Source of the DNA: an uncultured Craurococcus sp. | Lineage (GTDB): Bacteria > Pseudomonadota > Alphaproteobacteria > Acetobacterales > Acetobacteraceae | DNA: 64,000 nucleotides | Reading direction: 5' to 3' | Assembly (NCBI GenBank): GCA_902805545.1 | Contig: CADCTD010000001.1 | Coordinates: 62,001 to 126,000, forward strand | Shown: positions 36,501-45,203 of the stretch, one piece after another | Layout of the letters: each line of letters begins with the position of its first letter | How positions within the stretch are numbered: the first letter of the stretch is position 1 | Position numbers and translations under genes: made by a program | The notes under the pieces: model-generated | Told to the model about the DNA's origin: nothing | What the model saw: only the letters and a program-made list of their open reading frames with translations | Databases searched by the model: none

Positions 36501-38009
36501 ATGCCGATCGACAAGTCCATGTTCGGCCGCCTGTCGATGCTGCTGATGGCGACCGGCTTCGCCGCCCTGCTGGCGAGCGGGGCAGGCATGGTCTGGCTTG
36601 TCGGGGAGACCAGGAGCTTCGCCACCGGCGTCGTCTCCAGCCAGGATGTCCGGATCGCTGCCAGCCAGCTCCTCTCGCTGGTACAGGATGCCGAAACCGG
36701 CCAGCGCGGCTTCCTGCTGACCGGCGAGGAGCGCTACCTCGCCCCCTATCGCCGCGCGGTCGCCGACCTGCCGCGGGAGCTGCCCGCCCTGGTCGAGCGC
36801 ATCATCGCCGATGGCGGCGATGCGGCCGCCGCCCGCGCCCTCCAGCAGCAGGTGGAGGCGAAGCTCGCCGAGCTGGCCGAGACCGTCTCCCTCGCCCAGT
36901 CCGGCGCGGTGGAGGAGGCCCTTGCCGTGGTCCTCACCGATCGCGGCAAGGTGGTGATGGATGCCATCCGCCAGGCCGTCGCCGGCATCGAGTCACGCAG
37001 CCTCGCCCGCGGCGAGGCCCGCAGCGAGGGGCTGGCCGGCAACGCCCGCCTGCTGCTGGCCGGGGCCGGCGCCGCCTTCCTGCTGATGCTCGCCGTCACC
37101 ATCGGCGCCGGCCTCCTCGCCCGCCGCTACACGCAGGCCCTGGAGGCCGCCCAGGCCGAGGTCACCGCCGCCAATACCTCGCTCGAGGAGAGGGTCGGCG
37201 AACGCACCGCCGCCCTCGCGGCGGCCAATGATGAGGTGCAACGTTTCGCCTATATCGTCTCCCATGATCTGCGCGCGCCCCTGGTGAATGTCATGGGCTT
37301 CACCACCGAACTCGAAGCGGCCGTCGCACCCCTCGGCGCGCTGATCGCCGCCGTGGAGCGGGAGGCGCCCGCGCTCATCACGCCCGAGGCCCGCGCCGCC
37401 GTACTCGAGGACATCCCGGAGGCAGTCGGCTTCATCCGCTCCTCGACCCAGCGGATGGACCGGCTGATCAACGCCATCCTCCGCCTCTCCCGCGAGGGCC
37501 GCCGGCTGCTCCACCCGGAGCCGATCGACCTCGAGGCGCTCATCGCCGGCCTCGCCGCGACACAGCAGCACCAGCTGGACGAGGCCGGCGCCAGCCTCGC
37601 CCTCGCCCCCGGCCTGCCGCGGATCCACAGCGACCGGCTGGCGGTCGAGCAGATCTTCGGCAACCTGGTCGACAATGCGGTGAAGTATCTCGACCCTGGC
37701 CGCCCCGGCCGCATCACCATCCGCGGCCGCACCACCCGCAGCCATGTGCTGGTCGAGGTCGAGGATAACGGCCGGGGGATCGACCCGCGCGACCATGGCC
37801 GCATCTTCGAGCTCTTCCGTCGCTCCGGCCGGCAGGACCGGCCGGGCGAGGGCATCGGCCTCGCCTATGTCCGGGCGCTCGCCCGCCGGCTCGGCGGCGA
37901 TGTCGAATGCCGCTCCACGCCCGGCCTCGGCTCCACCTTCCGCGTCACCCTGGCGCTCACCGCACCCGCCAACACCCAGACGCCCAGCGCAGAGGACAGC
38001 CCCGCATGA
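36501..38009 (+). CDS. CHASE3-domain sensor histidine kinase
   Basis: Encodes 502 residues. Membrane segments lie at about 12-34 and 184-206, flanking a periplasmic CHASE3 domain with its ETGQRGFLLTGEERYLAPY signature. A short coiled-coil follows, then HisKA with H255 in FAYIVSHDLRAPLVN and an HATPase with NLVDNAVKYL, DNGRGI and GEGIGLAYV. The kinase family resembles phytochrome-associated and CheY-partnered kinases. The stop overlaps the ATG of the response regulator gene (ATGA). Confidence 0.92.
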   Translation: MPIDKSMFGRLSMLLMATGFAALLASGAGMVWLVGETRSFATGVVSSQDVRIAASQLLSLVQDAETGQRGFLLTGEERYLAPYRRAVADLPRELPALVERIIADGGDAAAARALQQQVEAKLAELAETVSLAQSGAVEEALAVVLTDRGKVVMDAIRQAVAGIESRSLARGEARSEGLAGNARLLLAGAGAAFLLMLAVTIGAGLLARRYTQALEAAQAEVTAANTSLEERVGERTAALAAANDEVQRFAYIVSHDLRAPLVNVMGFTTELEAAVAPLGALIAAVEREAPALITPEARAAVLEDIPEAVGFIRSSTQRMDRLINAILRLSREGRRLLHPEPIDLEALIAGLAATQQHQLDEAGASLALAPGLPRIHSDRLAVEQIFGNLVDNAVKYLDPGRPGRITIRGRTTRSHVLVEVEDNGRGIDPRDHGRIFELFRRSGRQDRPGEGIGLAYVRALARRLGGDVECRSTPGLGSTFRVTLALTAPANTQTPSAEDSPA

Positions 38010-38440
38010 ACGCCGCCCCCCAGGCCGTCACCATCGTCATGGTCGAGGATGACGAGGGCCATGCCCGGCTGATCGAGAAGAACCTCAAGCGTGCCGGCGT
38101 CTTCAACGAGGTGCGCCACTTCCTCAACGGCACGGCGGCGCTCGACTTCCTCGTCGGCCATGGCCGGCCGGAGCACCGGCCGCTGCTGGTGCTGCTCGAC
38201 CTCAACCTGCCGGACATGTCGGGCTTCGACATCCTGGCGCGGCTGAAGGCCGACCCGCAGCTCAAGCCCGTGCCCGTCATCGTCCTGACCACGACGGATG
38301 ACGAGCGGGAAATCCGCCGCTGCTACGAATTGGGCTGCAGCGTCTATATCACCAAGCCGGTCAATTATGAGACATTCGCCCAGGCCGTGCGCCAGCTCGG
38401 CCTGTTCCTGGCCGTGATCCAGGTGCCGCCCACCCCCTGA
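38006..38440 (+). CDS. Single-domain response regulator (CheY/Rcp1-like)
   Basis: Encodes 144 residues consisting only of a receiver domain. MVEDDEGHARLIEKNL gives the acidic pair, D65 in LLVLLDLNLPDMSGFD is the phospho-acceptor, TTT at the switch position and ITKPVN the lysine. It is the Rcp1-like subfamily. With no output domain it should relay phosphate or bind a target. Coupled by ATGA to the kinase upstream. Confidence 0.92.
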   Translation: MNAAPQAVTIVMVEDDEGHARLIEKNLKRAGVFNEVRHFLNGTAALDFLVGHGRPEHRPLLVLLDLNLPDMSGFDILARLKADPQLKPVPVIVLTTTDDEREIRRCYELGCSVYITKPVNYETFAQAVRQLGLFLAVIQVPPTP

Positions 38441-38456
38441 TGCCCCTGCCAGCACG

Positions 38457-39503
38457 ATGAACCCGCCAGCCCGCCGGATCCTCTATATCGACGACGAGCC
38501 TGGGCTGCGCCGCCTCGTGCAGCGCGACCTCGAGCGCCACGGCTATGCCGTCGTCACCGCGGCCGATGGGCCTGCGGGCCTCGTCCTCGCCGCCGAGGGC
38601 GGGTTCGACGCCATCTGCCTCGACCACTACATGCCGGGACAGGACGGGCTCGACACCATCGCCCAGCTGCGCCAGCTCGCCGAGCGGCCGCCCATCATCT
38701 ACGTCACCGGCTCCGACGAGGGCCGCATCGCCGTCGCCGCGTTGCGCGCCGGGGCAGCGGACTACGTCATCAAGGAAGCCGGCGGTGAGTTCCTGCTGCT
38801 GCTGCGCTCGGCGATCGACAGCGCCATCGAGCGCGAGGCGCTGCGCCGCGCGCATGATGCCGCGGAGGCCGCAGTGCGCGAGGCCCGCGACCGCGCGGAG
38901 GAGCTTGCCAGCCAGCGCGCCATGCTGCTGCGCGAGGTGAACCACCGCGTCTCCAACAGCCTCCAGCTCATCGCCTCCCTGACGCGGCTGCAGGAGGGCT
39001 CGGTGCAGGACCCGGCGGCGCGCGAGGCGCTGGCCGCCATGCGCAACCGCATCGCCGCCGTCGCCCAGGTGCATCGCCGCCTGTACACATCGGACGACGT
39101 CAGCAGCGTCGCCCTGCATGACTACCTGGCCGGGCTGGTGGCGGAGATCGCCCGCTCGGTCGGCGGCCGGCCGATCGGCTTCGAGGCGGAGCCGATCGAG
39201 GTGCCGACCGACCGCGCCGTCTCGCTCGGCGTCATCCTCACCGAGCTCGTCACCAATGCGCTGAAATACGCCTATCCGGCGGGCGAGGACGGCCCGATCA
39301 CCGTGCGGCTGGAGCGGCGCGAGGACCATGGCCTGCTCGCGGTGCAGGACCAGGGCATCGGCATCGCGGCCAAGCCCTTGACGACCGGCACCGGCCTCGG
39401 CCGCCGCATCGTCGAGAGCCTGTCGCAGAGCGTCGGCGGGATGGTGACGCAGAGCGCGGGGCCTGGCGGCACCGCGGTCTCCATCCGCTTCACCCTCGCC
39501 TAG
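38457..39503 (+). CDS. Receiver-HisKA_2 histidine kinase (hybrid, LovR/HWE-like class)
   Basis: Encodes 348 residues. The N-terminal receiver (YIDDEPGLRRLVQ, D56 in ICLDHYMPGQDG) is joined by a coiled-coil of about 35 residues to a HisKA_2 dimerisation domain with H163 in LLREVNHRVSNSLQLIASL, and an HATPase with ELVTNALKYAY and GTGLGRRIVESL. No membrane segment or sensor is present. It probably responds to phosphorylation of its own receiver. It is the third gene of the signalling operon and ends within the lipid A deacylase stop (4-bp convergent overlap). Confidence 0.92.
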   Translation: MNPPARRILYIDDEPGLRRLVQRDLERHGYAVVTAADGPAGLVLAAEGGFDAICLDHYMPGQDGLDTIAQLRQLAERPPIIYVTGSDEGRIAVAALRAGAADYVIKEAGGEFLLLLRSAIDSAIEREALRRAHDAAEAAVREARDRAEELASQRAMLLREVNHRVSNSLQLIASLTRLQEGSVQDPAAREALAAMRNRIAAVAQVHRRLYTSDDVSSVALHDYLAGLVAEIARSVGGRPIGFEAEPIEVPTDRAVSLGVILTELVTNALKYAYPAGEDGPITVRLERREDHGLLAVQDQGIGIAAKPLTTGTGLGRRIVESLSQSVGGMVTQSAGPGGTAVSIRFTLA

Positions 39504-40495
39504 AAGGACACCGAGAGCGACAGGGCGCCGAAGACGAACTCCTTCTTCTGCCCGACGAATTCCTTGCTGCGGAAATTTTGCGTGTAGCTCAGCCGGACAT
39601 TCTGCCAGAACACCGCCCCGCCGAATTCGAGGTCGCCGACGAAGGGCCGGTGATCGACGGAGCGGCTGTCGCGATAGGTGTTGCCGTCGAGGAAGATGTC
39701 CCGCGCCACCGCCCGCCCGCCAGCGCCGGCGAAGAGGTACCAGCCGAAGCCCTCCCCCACCGCGGCCGAGGTATCGGCGATGGTCGGGCGGATGCGCGGC
39801 GCGCCGAAATCCCGCTCCAGCCCCTGGCCGACACGGATGCGCCCGCCGATGCCCGCATAGGTCTGCACCGTGCCCGCGGCGAGCGTCACGCTCGGCAGCG
39901 TGTCCATTGCGATCCCGCCCGGCAGCGCGGCGACCGGGAGGCGCCAGATACGGTCGTAGTTCAGGTTGAAGACCGGTTCGTCGCGCAGCTGGTAGCGCCA
40001 GCCGCGCGCTTCCCGGTCGCCGAGGAAGGTATGCACCACGTCCTGGGTCTGCCGGGCGAGCGAGCTTGGCCCCACCACGCCCACCTGCAGGCTGAAGCGG
40101 TCGAGCGTCGTCTGCGTCCGCCGGTCGAGCGAGATCTCGCCATAGAGATAGCCGGCATAGGGCCGGTCGCGCGGATCGGGGTCGCGGCTCCGGATATCGA
40201 CCGGCGTGAACATGCTCTGGCCGAATCCGAGCCCCCAGCGGCTCCGCGCCGGGCCGAAAAGCTTGGCCAGCGCCTCGTCCAGCGCCGCCATCGGCCCCGG
40301 CAGGTTGTCCTCGGCCGAGGCCCAGTTGAAGCGGAAGCCGTTGGTGTACCAGCGGTCCGTGTTGCGGGCGTAGCTGTCGTTCTCGGAGACGATGCTGAGG
40401 GCCCCGCGACGGTCCGGCGCCGGGAGATCCTGCGCGGCGGCGGTGCCGGCAAGCAACAGAAGGGCAGGCAGTGCAGCGGCAACCGATCGCGTCAT
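39500..40495 (-). CDS. lpxR: Lipid A deacylase LpxR-like outer-membrane protein
   Basis: Encodes 331 residues. A signal peptide (SVAAALPALLLLAGTAAAQ) is followed by a beta-barrel with the LpxR signature SENDSYARNTDRWYTNGFRF, the SMFTPVDI and DRPYAGYLYGE segments, and a C-terminal beta-strand ending LSLSVSF with the terminal phenylalanine typical of BAM substrates. In Salmonella LpxR removes the 3'-acyloxyacyl group of lipid A in a Ca2+-dependent way. ATG 40495 is used because the signal peptide starts there; the frame upstream crosses the tRNA gene. Confidence 0.88.
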   Translation of the reverse strand: MTRSVAAALPALLLLAGTAAAQDLPAPDRRGALSIVSENDSYARNTDRWYTNGFRFNWASAEDNLPGPMAALDEALAKLFGPARSRWGLGFGQSMFTPVDIRSRDPDPRDRPYAGYLYGEISLDRRTQTTLDRFSLQVGVVGPSSLARQTQDVVHTFLGDREARGWRYQLRDEPVFNLNYDRIWRLPVAALPGGIAMDTLPSVTLAAGTVQTYAGIGGRIRVGQGLERDFGAPRIRPTIADTSAAVGEGFGWYLFAGAGGRAVARDIFLDGNTYRDSRSVDHRPFVGDLEFGGAVFWQNVRLSYTQNFRSKEFVGQKKEFVFGALSLSVSF

Positions 40496-40549
40496 TTGTC
40501 CCGTCCCAGCAGAAGCGGTAGATGTACCCCTTCGGACGCCGGACGAAAA

Positions 40550-40634
40550 GGATGGGTGGCCGAGTGGTCTATGGCAGCGGTCTTGAAAACCGCCAATCCG
40601 CAAGGGTTCGTGGGTTCGAATCCCACCCCATCCG
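40550..40634 (+). tRNA. tRNA-Ser (UGA anticodon)
   Basis: Type II tRNA: acceptor GGATGGG pairs with CCCATCC, the anticodon loop is CTTGAAA with TGA, a variable arm follows, and the T arm is GTGGGTTCGAATCCCAC. Discriminator G at 40634. CCA is not encoded. Confidence 0.93.
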
Positions 40635-40704
40635 CCGACGTCGTGAAAGCTGCCGGCTCGGAGCCGCGAGACGCCGCAACGGGCGCGCAGACGCGCCCCT
40701 GGTG

Positions 40705-40734
40705 CTCCAATCCCGCTCCATCCGCCGGCCTCGT
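40705..40734 (+). repeat. Degenerate partial copy of the tRNA-Ser 3' end
   Basis: 30 bases (40705-40734) match 40615-40644 (T-arm to just past the acceptor) at about 24 positions, keeping AATCCC, CCATCCGCCG and TCGT. Separated by 60 bases from the intact tRNA. Could be a decayed attachment site or a partial tRNA duplication. Confidence 0.45.
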
Positions 40735-42119
40735 CAGCACTCCACCACGTTCACCGCCAGCCCGCCGAGCGAGGTTTCCTTATACTTATGTGACATGTCG
40801 AGCCCGGTCTGCCGCATCGTCGCCACCACCTGATCGAGGCTGACCAGGTGCCGCCCGTCACCATGCAGGGCGAGCCGCGCTGCATTGATCGCCTTCACCG
40901 CACCGATGGCGTTCCGCTCGATGCAGGGCACCTGCACCAGCCCCGCCACCGGGTCGCAGGTCAGGCCGAGATTGTGCTCGAGGCCAATCTCCGCCGCATT
41001 CTCCACCTGTGCATCCGTGCCCCCGAGCGCTGCGGCCAGCCCCCCCGCCGCCATGGCGCAGGCCGAGCCGACCTCCCCCTGGCATCCCACCTCGGCGCCC
41101 GAGATGGAGGCATTCCGCTTGATGATGGCGCCGATCGCGGCAGCGGCGAGGAAGAAGGTCTCGACCCCCGCGACATCCGCCTCGGGCACGAAGCGCTCGT
41201 AATACGCCAGCACGGCCGGGATGATGCCCGCCGCGCCGTTGGTCGGCGCCGTCACCACCCGGCCGCCTGCGGCATTCTCCTCGTTCACCGCCAGCGCCCA
41301 GAGATTGACCCAGTCCATCGCCCCGAGCGGGTCCGCCTCGTTCCGCGATGCCCGCTCCTCCAGCCGGCGGTGCAGCCCCGGCGCGCGGCGGCGGACGCGG
41401 AGGCCGCCGGGCAGCTCGCCTTCACCACGCAGGCCACGGGCGATGCAGGCGCGCATCGCCTCGCGGATGCTGGCGATGCCGGCGGAGAGCGCGGCCGGGC
41501 TGCGAAGGCTCAGCTCGTTCGCCCGCATAAGCCCCGCGATCCCGAGCCCCGTCTCCCCCGCCTGGCCAAGCAGCTCCGCCGCATTGGCGAAGGGATGCGG
41601 CACCTCCGCCACGGCCGCCGCCCCGTCGCCGAGCGGCGCCCCCGCCTCGTCCAGCACGAAGCCTCCGCCCACCGAGTAATAGACGCGCGCGATCGCCCCC
41701 TGCCCCGGTGCCTCCGCCTCGATCCGCAGCGCATTCGGGTGCAGCGGGAGGGTTTCGCGCGGGCGGAAGAGGATGTCCGCCGCCGGGTCGAAGCCGATCC
41801 GCCGCCCATCCGGCAGGGTCAGCCGCTGCGACTGCCGCACCGCCGCGGCGAGCATGGCCGCCTCGTCCGGGTCGACCGCCTCTGGCCGGGCGCCGGCGAG
41901 GCCCAGCAGCACCGCCGTATCCGTCGCATGCCCGCGCCCGGTGAGGGCGAGGGAGCCGTAGAGAGCGACGCTGATCCGTCCGACCGGCCAGGCCGGGTCG
42001 AGTCCGGCGACGAAATGGCCCGCCGCCAGCATCGGCCCGACCGTATGCGAGCTGGAGGGACCGATGCCGATACGGAACAGATCGAAGAGGCCGATCCAGG
42101 CGGGGGCGGGCTGGCTCAT
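40734..42119 (-). CDS. sdaA: L-serine ammonia-lyase (4Fe-4S, single chain)
   Basis: Encodes 461 residues. The N-terminal beta domain opens FDLFRIGIGPSSSHTVGPM, and the alpha domain has the cluster cysteines in GCQGEVGSACAMAAGG and in TCDPVAGLVQVPCIERN. It deaminates serine to pyruvate with an oxygen-labile [4Fe-4S] cluster. ATG 42119 or 42143 are both open; 42119 gives a family-like N-terminus. The end lies in the degenerate tRNA copy. Confidence 0.95.
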   Translation of the reverse strand: MSQPAPAWIGLFDLFRIGIGPSSSHTVGPMLAAGHFVAGLDPAWPVGRISVALYGSLALTGRGHATDTAVLLGLAGARPEAVDPDEAAMLAAAVRQSQRLTLPDGRRIGFDPAADILFRPRETLPLHPNALRIEAEAPGQGAIARVYYSVGGGFVLDEAGAPLGDGAAAVAEVPHPFANAAELLGQAGETGLGIAGLMRANELSLRSPAALSAGIASIREAMRACIARGLRGEGELPGGLRVRRRAPGLHRRLEERASRNEADPLGAMDWVNLWALAVNEENAAGGRVVTAPTNGAAGIIPAVLAYYERFVPEADVAGVETFFLAAAAIGAIIKRNASISGAEVGCQGEVGSACAMAAGGLAAALGGTDAQVENAAEIGLEHNLGLTCDPVAGLVQVPCIERNAIGAVKAINAARLALHGDGRHLVSLDQVVATMRQTGLDMSHKYKETSLGGLAVNVVEC

Positions 42120-42240
42120 GCGATGGACGGGTGCCTCGACCATGGGAGGACGATAAGATGCGCAGCCGGGCGCCAGGACAAGGGCTTTCCGGTCCGTGGC
42201 GCAGGTCTTGCATTGTTCCGGCCGCAGCGAGGTGTCATCG

Positions 42241-44307
42241 ATGACCGTCCAGTTCCGCCCGTCCGTCTGCCCGCATGACTGCCCCAGCACCTGCGCGCTC
42301 GACGTGGAGGTGCTGGAGGGCGGGCGGATCGGTGCGGTGCGCGGCGCGGACAACCCGTACACGGCCGGCGTCATCTGCAACAAGGTTTCGCGCTATGCCG
42401 AGCGCATCCACCATCCGGACCGGCTGACCCACCCCCTGCTCCGCAGCGGGCCGAAGGGCAGCGGGGAGTTCCGCCGCATCTCCTGGGACGAGGCGCTGGA
42501 TCGCATCGCCGCGGGCTTCGCCGAGGTCGCCGCCGCCCATGGCAGCGAGGCCGCCTGGGCCTACAGCTCCGCCGGCACCATGGGCCTCGTCAACCGCGAC
42601 GGGATCTTCCGCCTGCGCCATGCCATGCGCTGGTCCGGCCGCAAGTCGACGATCTGCACTGCGATCGCCGCCGCGGGCTGGATGGCCGGCTGCGGCCGCG
42701 TCTCCGGCACGGATCCGCGCGAGATGGCGCTCGCCGACCTGGTCGTGGTGTGGGGCGGCAACCCGGTCGCCACGCAGGTGAACGTCATGGCGCATGTGAC
42801 GCGGGCGCGGAAGGAGCGCGGGGCGAAGCTCGTCGTCATCGACCCCTACCGCACCGGCACGGCCGCCATCGCCGACCTGCACCTCCCGCTGCGGCCGGGG
42901 ACGGATGCCGCGCTCGCCTGCGCCGTGATGCATTGCGCCTTCCGCGACGGCCTTGCCGACCGCGTCTACATGGCCCGCCACACCGCCGATGCCGCGGCGC
43001 TTGAGGCCCATCTCGCCACCCGCGGCCCGGCCTGGGCCGCGGAGATCACCGGCCTTACCGTCGCCGCGATCGAGGAATTCGCCAGGCTCTACAATGGCAC
43101 GCGGCGCTCCTACATCCGCGTCGGCTTCGGCTTCACCCGCGGCCGCGGCGGCGCGGCGGCGATGCATGCCGTGACCTGCCTGCCCGCCGTCACCGGCGCC
43201 TGGCGATACGAGGGCGGCGGCGCGCTCTGGAACAACCGCGGCATCTATGCCTGGGACAGGTCGCTGATCGAGGGCCATGCGCTGCGCGATCCCGCGATCC
43301 GCGAGCTCGACATGAGCCGCATCGCCAGCATCCTCGCCAACGACCCGGCGGCGCTGCAGGGTGGCCCGCCGGTGCATGCGCTGCTGGTGCAGAGCGGCAA
43401 CCCGGCCGCCGTCTGCCCCGACAGCAACCGGGTCCGCGCCGGGCTGCTGCGCGAGGACCTGTTCACCGTCGTCCACGAGCAGTTCCTCACCGAGACCGCG
43501 CGCTACGCCGACATCCTGCTGCCGGCGACGATGTTCCTCGAGCACGACGACATCTACCAGGCCGGCGGCCACAGCCATGTGCAGATCGGGCGCAAGCTGG
43601 TGGAGCCGCCCGGCGAGGCGATCTCGAACCACGACCTCGTCTGCGCCCTGGCGCAGCGCTTCGGCCTCGATGACCCAAGCTTCCGGATGAGCGCGCTCGA
43701 GCTTGCCGATGCGACGCTGCGCGCCTCCGGCTATCCCGGCGCCGAGGAGCTGACGGAGCGGCGCTGGCTGGACGTGCAGCCCTCCTTCGAGCGGGCGCAT
43801 TTCCTCGACGGCTTCGGCCACCCGGACGGGCGCTTCCGCTTCCGCGCCGACTGGCAGGCGCTCGGTGATGCCGAGGGGCGGCTGCCCCCCCTGCCCGACC
43901 AGGCGCCGTTGCACGACGCGGCGACCGGGGAGTGCCCCTTTCGCCTCGTCGCCCCGACCGCACGGCAATTCCTCAACTCCACCTTCACCGAGACGCCGAG
44001 CGCCCTGCGCCGCGAGATCCGCCCCACGCTCCGCCTCGCGCCCGGGGATGCCGCGCGGCTCGGCATCGCCGAGGGCGCCCTCGTCCGCATTGGCAATGCC
44101 CGCGGCGAGGTGCTGCTGCATGCGCAGGTGGTGGATGGCCAGCTTCCGGGCACGCTGGTGGCGGAGGGTGTCTGGCCCGCCGCCTTCTATGCCGGGGGCG
44201 CGGCCTGCGGCATCAACGCGCTGACCAGCGACGAGGCGGCGCTTCCCGCCGGCGGCGCCGTCTTCCACGACACCGCCGTCTGGCTGCGCCCCGAGCCGGC
44301 CTACTGA
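42241..44307 (+). CDS. Molybdopterin-dependent oxidoreductase, DMSO reductase family
   Basis: Encodes 688 residues. The N-terminal [4Fe-4S] site has C10, C14, C18 and C46 (CPHDCPSTC...VICNK). Bis-MGD binding motifs follow: DLVVVWGGNPVATQ, KLVVIDPYRTGTA, LLPATMFLEHDD and a C-terminal LVAPTARQFLNSTF. No signal peptide, so a cytoplasmic enzyme. Substrate unknown; formate-dehydrogenase and thiosulfate-reductase-like enzymes are possible. GAGGTG precedes ATG 42241. It diverges from sdaA. Confidence 0.88.
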   Translation: MTVQFRPSVCPHDCPSTCALDVEVLEGGRIGAVRGADNPYTAGVICNKVSRYAERIHHPDRLTHPLLRSGPKGSGEFRRISWDEALDRIAAGFAEVAAAHGSEAAWAYSSAGTMGLVNRDGIFRLRHAMRWSGRKSTICTAIAAAGWMAGCGRVSGTDPREMALADLVVVWGGNPVATQVNVMAHVTRARKERGAKLVVIDPYRTGTAAIADLHLPLRPGTDAALACAVMHCAFRDGLADRVYMARHTADAAALEAHLATRGPAWAAEITGLTVAAIEEFARLYNGTRRSYIRVGFGFTRGRGGAAAMHAVTCLPAVTGAWRYEGGGALWNNRGIYAWDRSLIEGHALRDPAIRELDMSRIASILANDPAALQGGPPVHALLVQSGNPAAVCPDSNRVRAGLLREDLFTVVHEQFLTETARYADILLPATMFLEHDDIYQAGGHSHVQIGRKLVEPPGEAISNHDLVCALAQRFGLDDPSFRMSALELADATLRASGYPGAEELTERRWLDVQPSFERAHFLDGFGHPDGRFRFRADWQALGDAEGRLPPLPDQAPLHDAATGECPFRLVAPTARQFLNSTFTETPSALRREIRPTLRLAPGDAARLGIAEGALVRIGNARGEVLLHAQVVDGQLPGTLVAEGVWPAAFYAGGAACGINALTSDEAALPAGGAVFHDTAVWLRPEPAY

Positions 44308-45203
44308 TCGGGCCCTAGCACGAAGCGCAGCCCCCGGTTCACCGCGACCGGGATCCCGGAGAAATGCGTCTCCCCGGAGATCGGCTCGAAGCCCGCGGCA
44401 ATGCCGAGGGCACGCAGCCGGTCCGCCATCTCGCGGGCCCGGGCGGGAATCCGGAGCCGGCCGATGCTCTCGCGCCGCATCGCCGCATCGCCGGCCGCTG
44501 CCTGGAAGGACGCCAGCCGCTCCTCGAATTCCCCGGCGCCGAGCAGCACCCGCGGCTGCCCGCGTTCCGCCGCCGGCAAGGCGGCGAAGCGCTGCTGCGC
44601 CTGGCCGATCAGCTCCGCGTCGAATTGCAGCGAGGGGCTCATCGCCACCCAATGGGTGAAGGCGCGCGGCCGGGTCATCAGCGACCAGACCACAAAGAGC
44701 CCGCCGAGCGAATGGCCGAAGATCCCCTGCCGCGACCGGTCGAGCGGCAGCTGGGACGCGATGAAGGGCTGCAGCTCCTCGACGATGAAGCGGAGGAAGC
44801 CCTCCGCCCCACCGGTGCGCCCCTTCTCCGGCGGCGGCGTCAGGTCGAAGGCACGGCGGCGGTCGTCATAGGCCGCCTCGGTCGGGTAGCCGATGCCGAC
44901 CAGCACCCCGTCGCGGAGGCCGGTCTCGCCGGGGAAGGCCGCCTGCACGCGCAACGCGTCGCTGGCGATGCCCATCACCGCATTGCCGTCGAGCAGGAAG
45001 AGCGCCGGCCAGCCCGAGGCCGGCGCCGGCCCATCCGGGCGGCGGAGGAAGATGCGCCAGGGCGGCCGCCCGCCTGCCCGCGGGGCGAGGTCGAACTGCC
45101 GCATCCCCGGCAGCGCCACCGGCGCCCCGTCCTGCGCGGCCGCCCCGCCGCCGAGCGCCGCCGCGCCGACGGCGCCAAGCACCGCCCGCCGCGACGGCGG
45201 CAT
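44301..45203 (-). CDS. Esterase-like alpha/beta hydrolase (IroE/Fes-type)
   Basis: Encodes 300 residues. A Tat-like signal (SRRAVLGAVGAAALGGGAAA) suggests export. The fold matches the esterase D / enterochelin-esterase-like group: FLLDGNAVMG, GIGYPTEAAYDDRRRAFDLTPP, nucleophile in GHSLGGLFVVW, and SGETHFSG with the likely histidine. Relatives hydrolyse siderophore esters, but no siderophore genes are close, so the substrate is open. Start overlaps the stop of the M20 gene. Confidence 0.84.
   Translation of the reverse strand: MPPSRRAVLGAVGAAALGGGAAAQDGAPVALPGMRQFDLAPRAGGRPPWRIFLRRPDGPAPASGWPALFLLDGNAVMGIASDALRVQAAFPGETGLRDGVLVGIGYPTEAAYDDRRRAFDLTPPPEKGRTGGAEGFLRFIVEELQPFIASQLPLDRSRQGIFGHSLGGLFVVWSLMTRPRAFTHWVAMSPSLQFDAELIGQAQQRFAALPAAERGQPRVLLGAGEFEERLASFQAAAGDAAMRRESIGRLRIPARAREMADRLRALGIAAGFEPISGETHFSGIPVAVNRGLRFVLGPDQ

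Noticed and set aside
34039-36546. 835-codon open frame on the plus strand opposite the AceE-like gene
   Set aside because: Same third-position GC effect; the product is basic and low-complexity while the minus frame has thiamine-diphosphate motifs.
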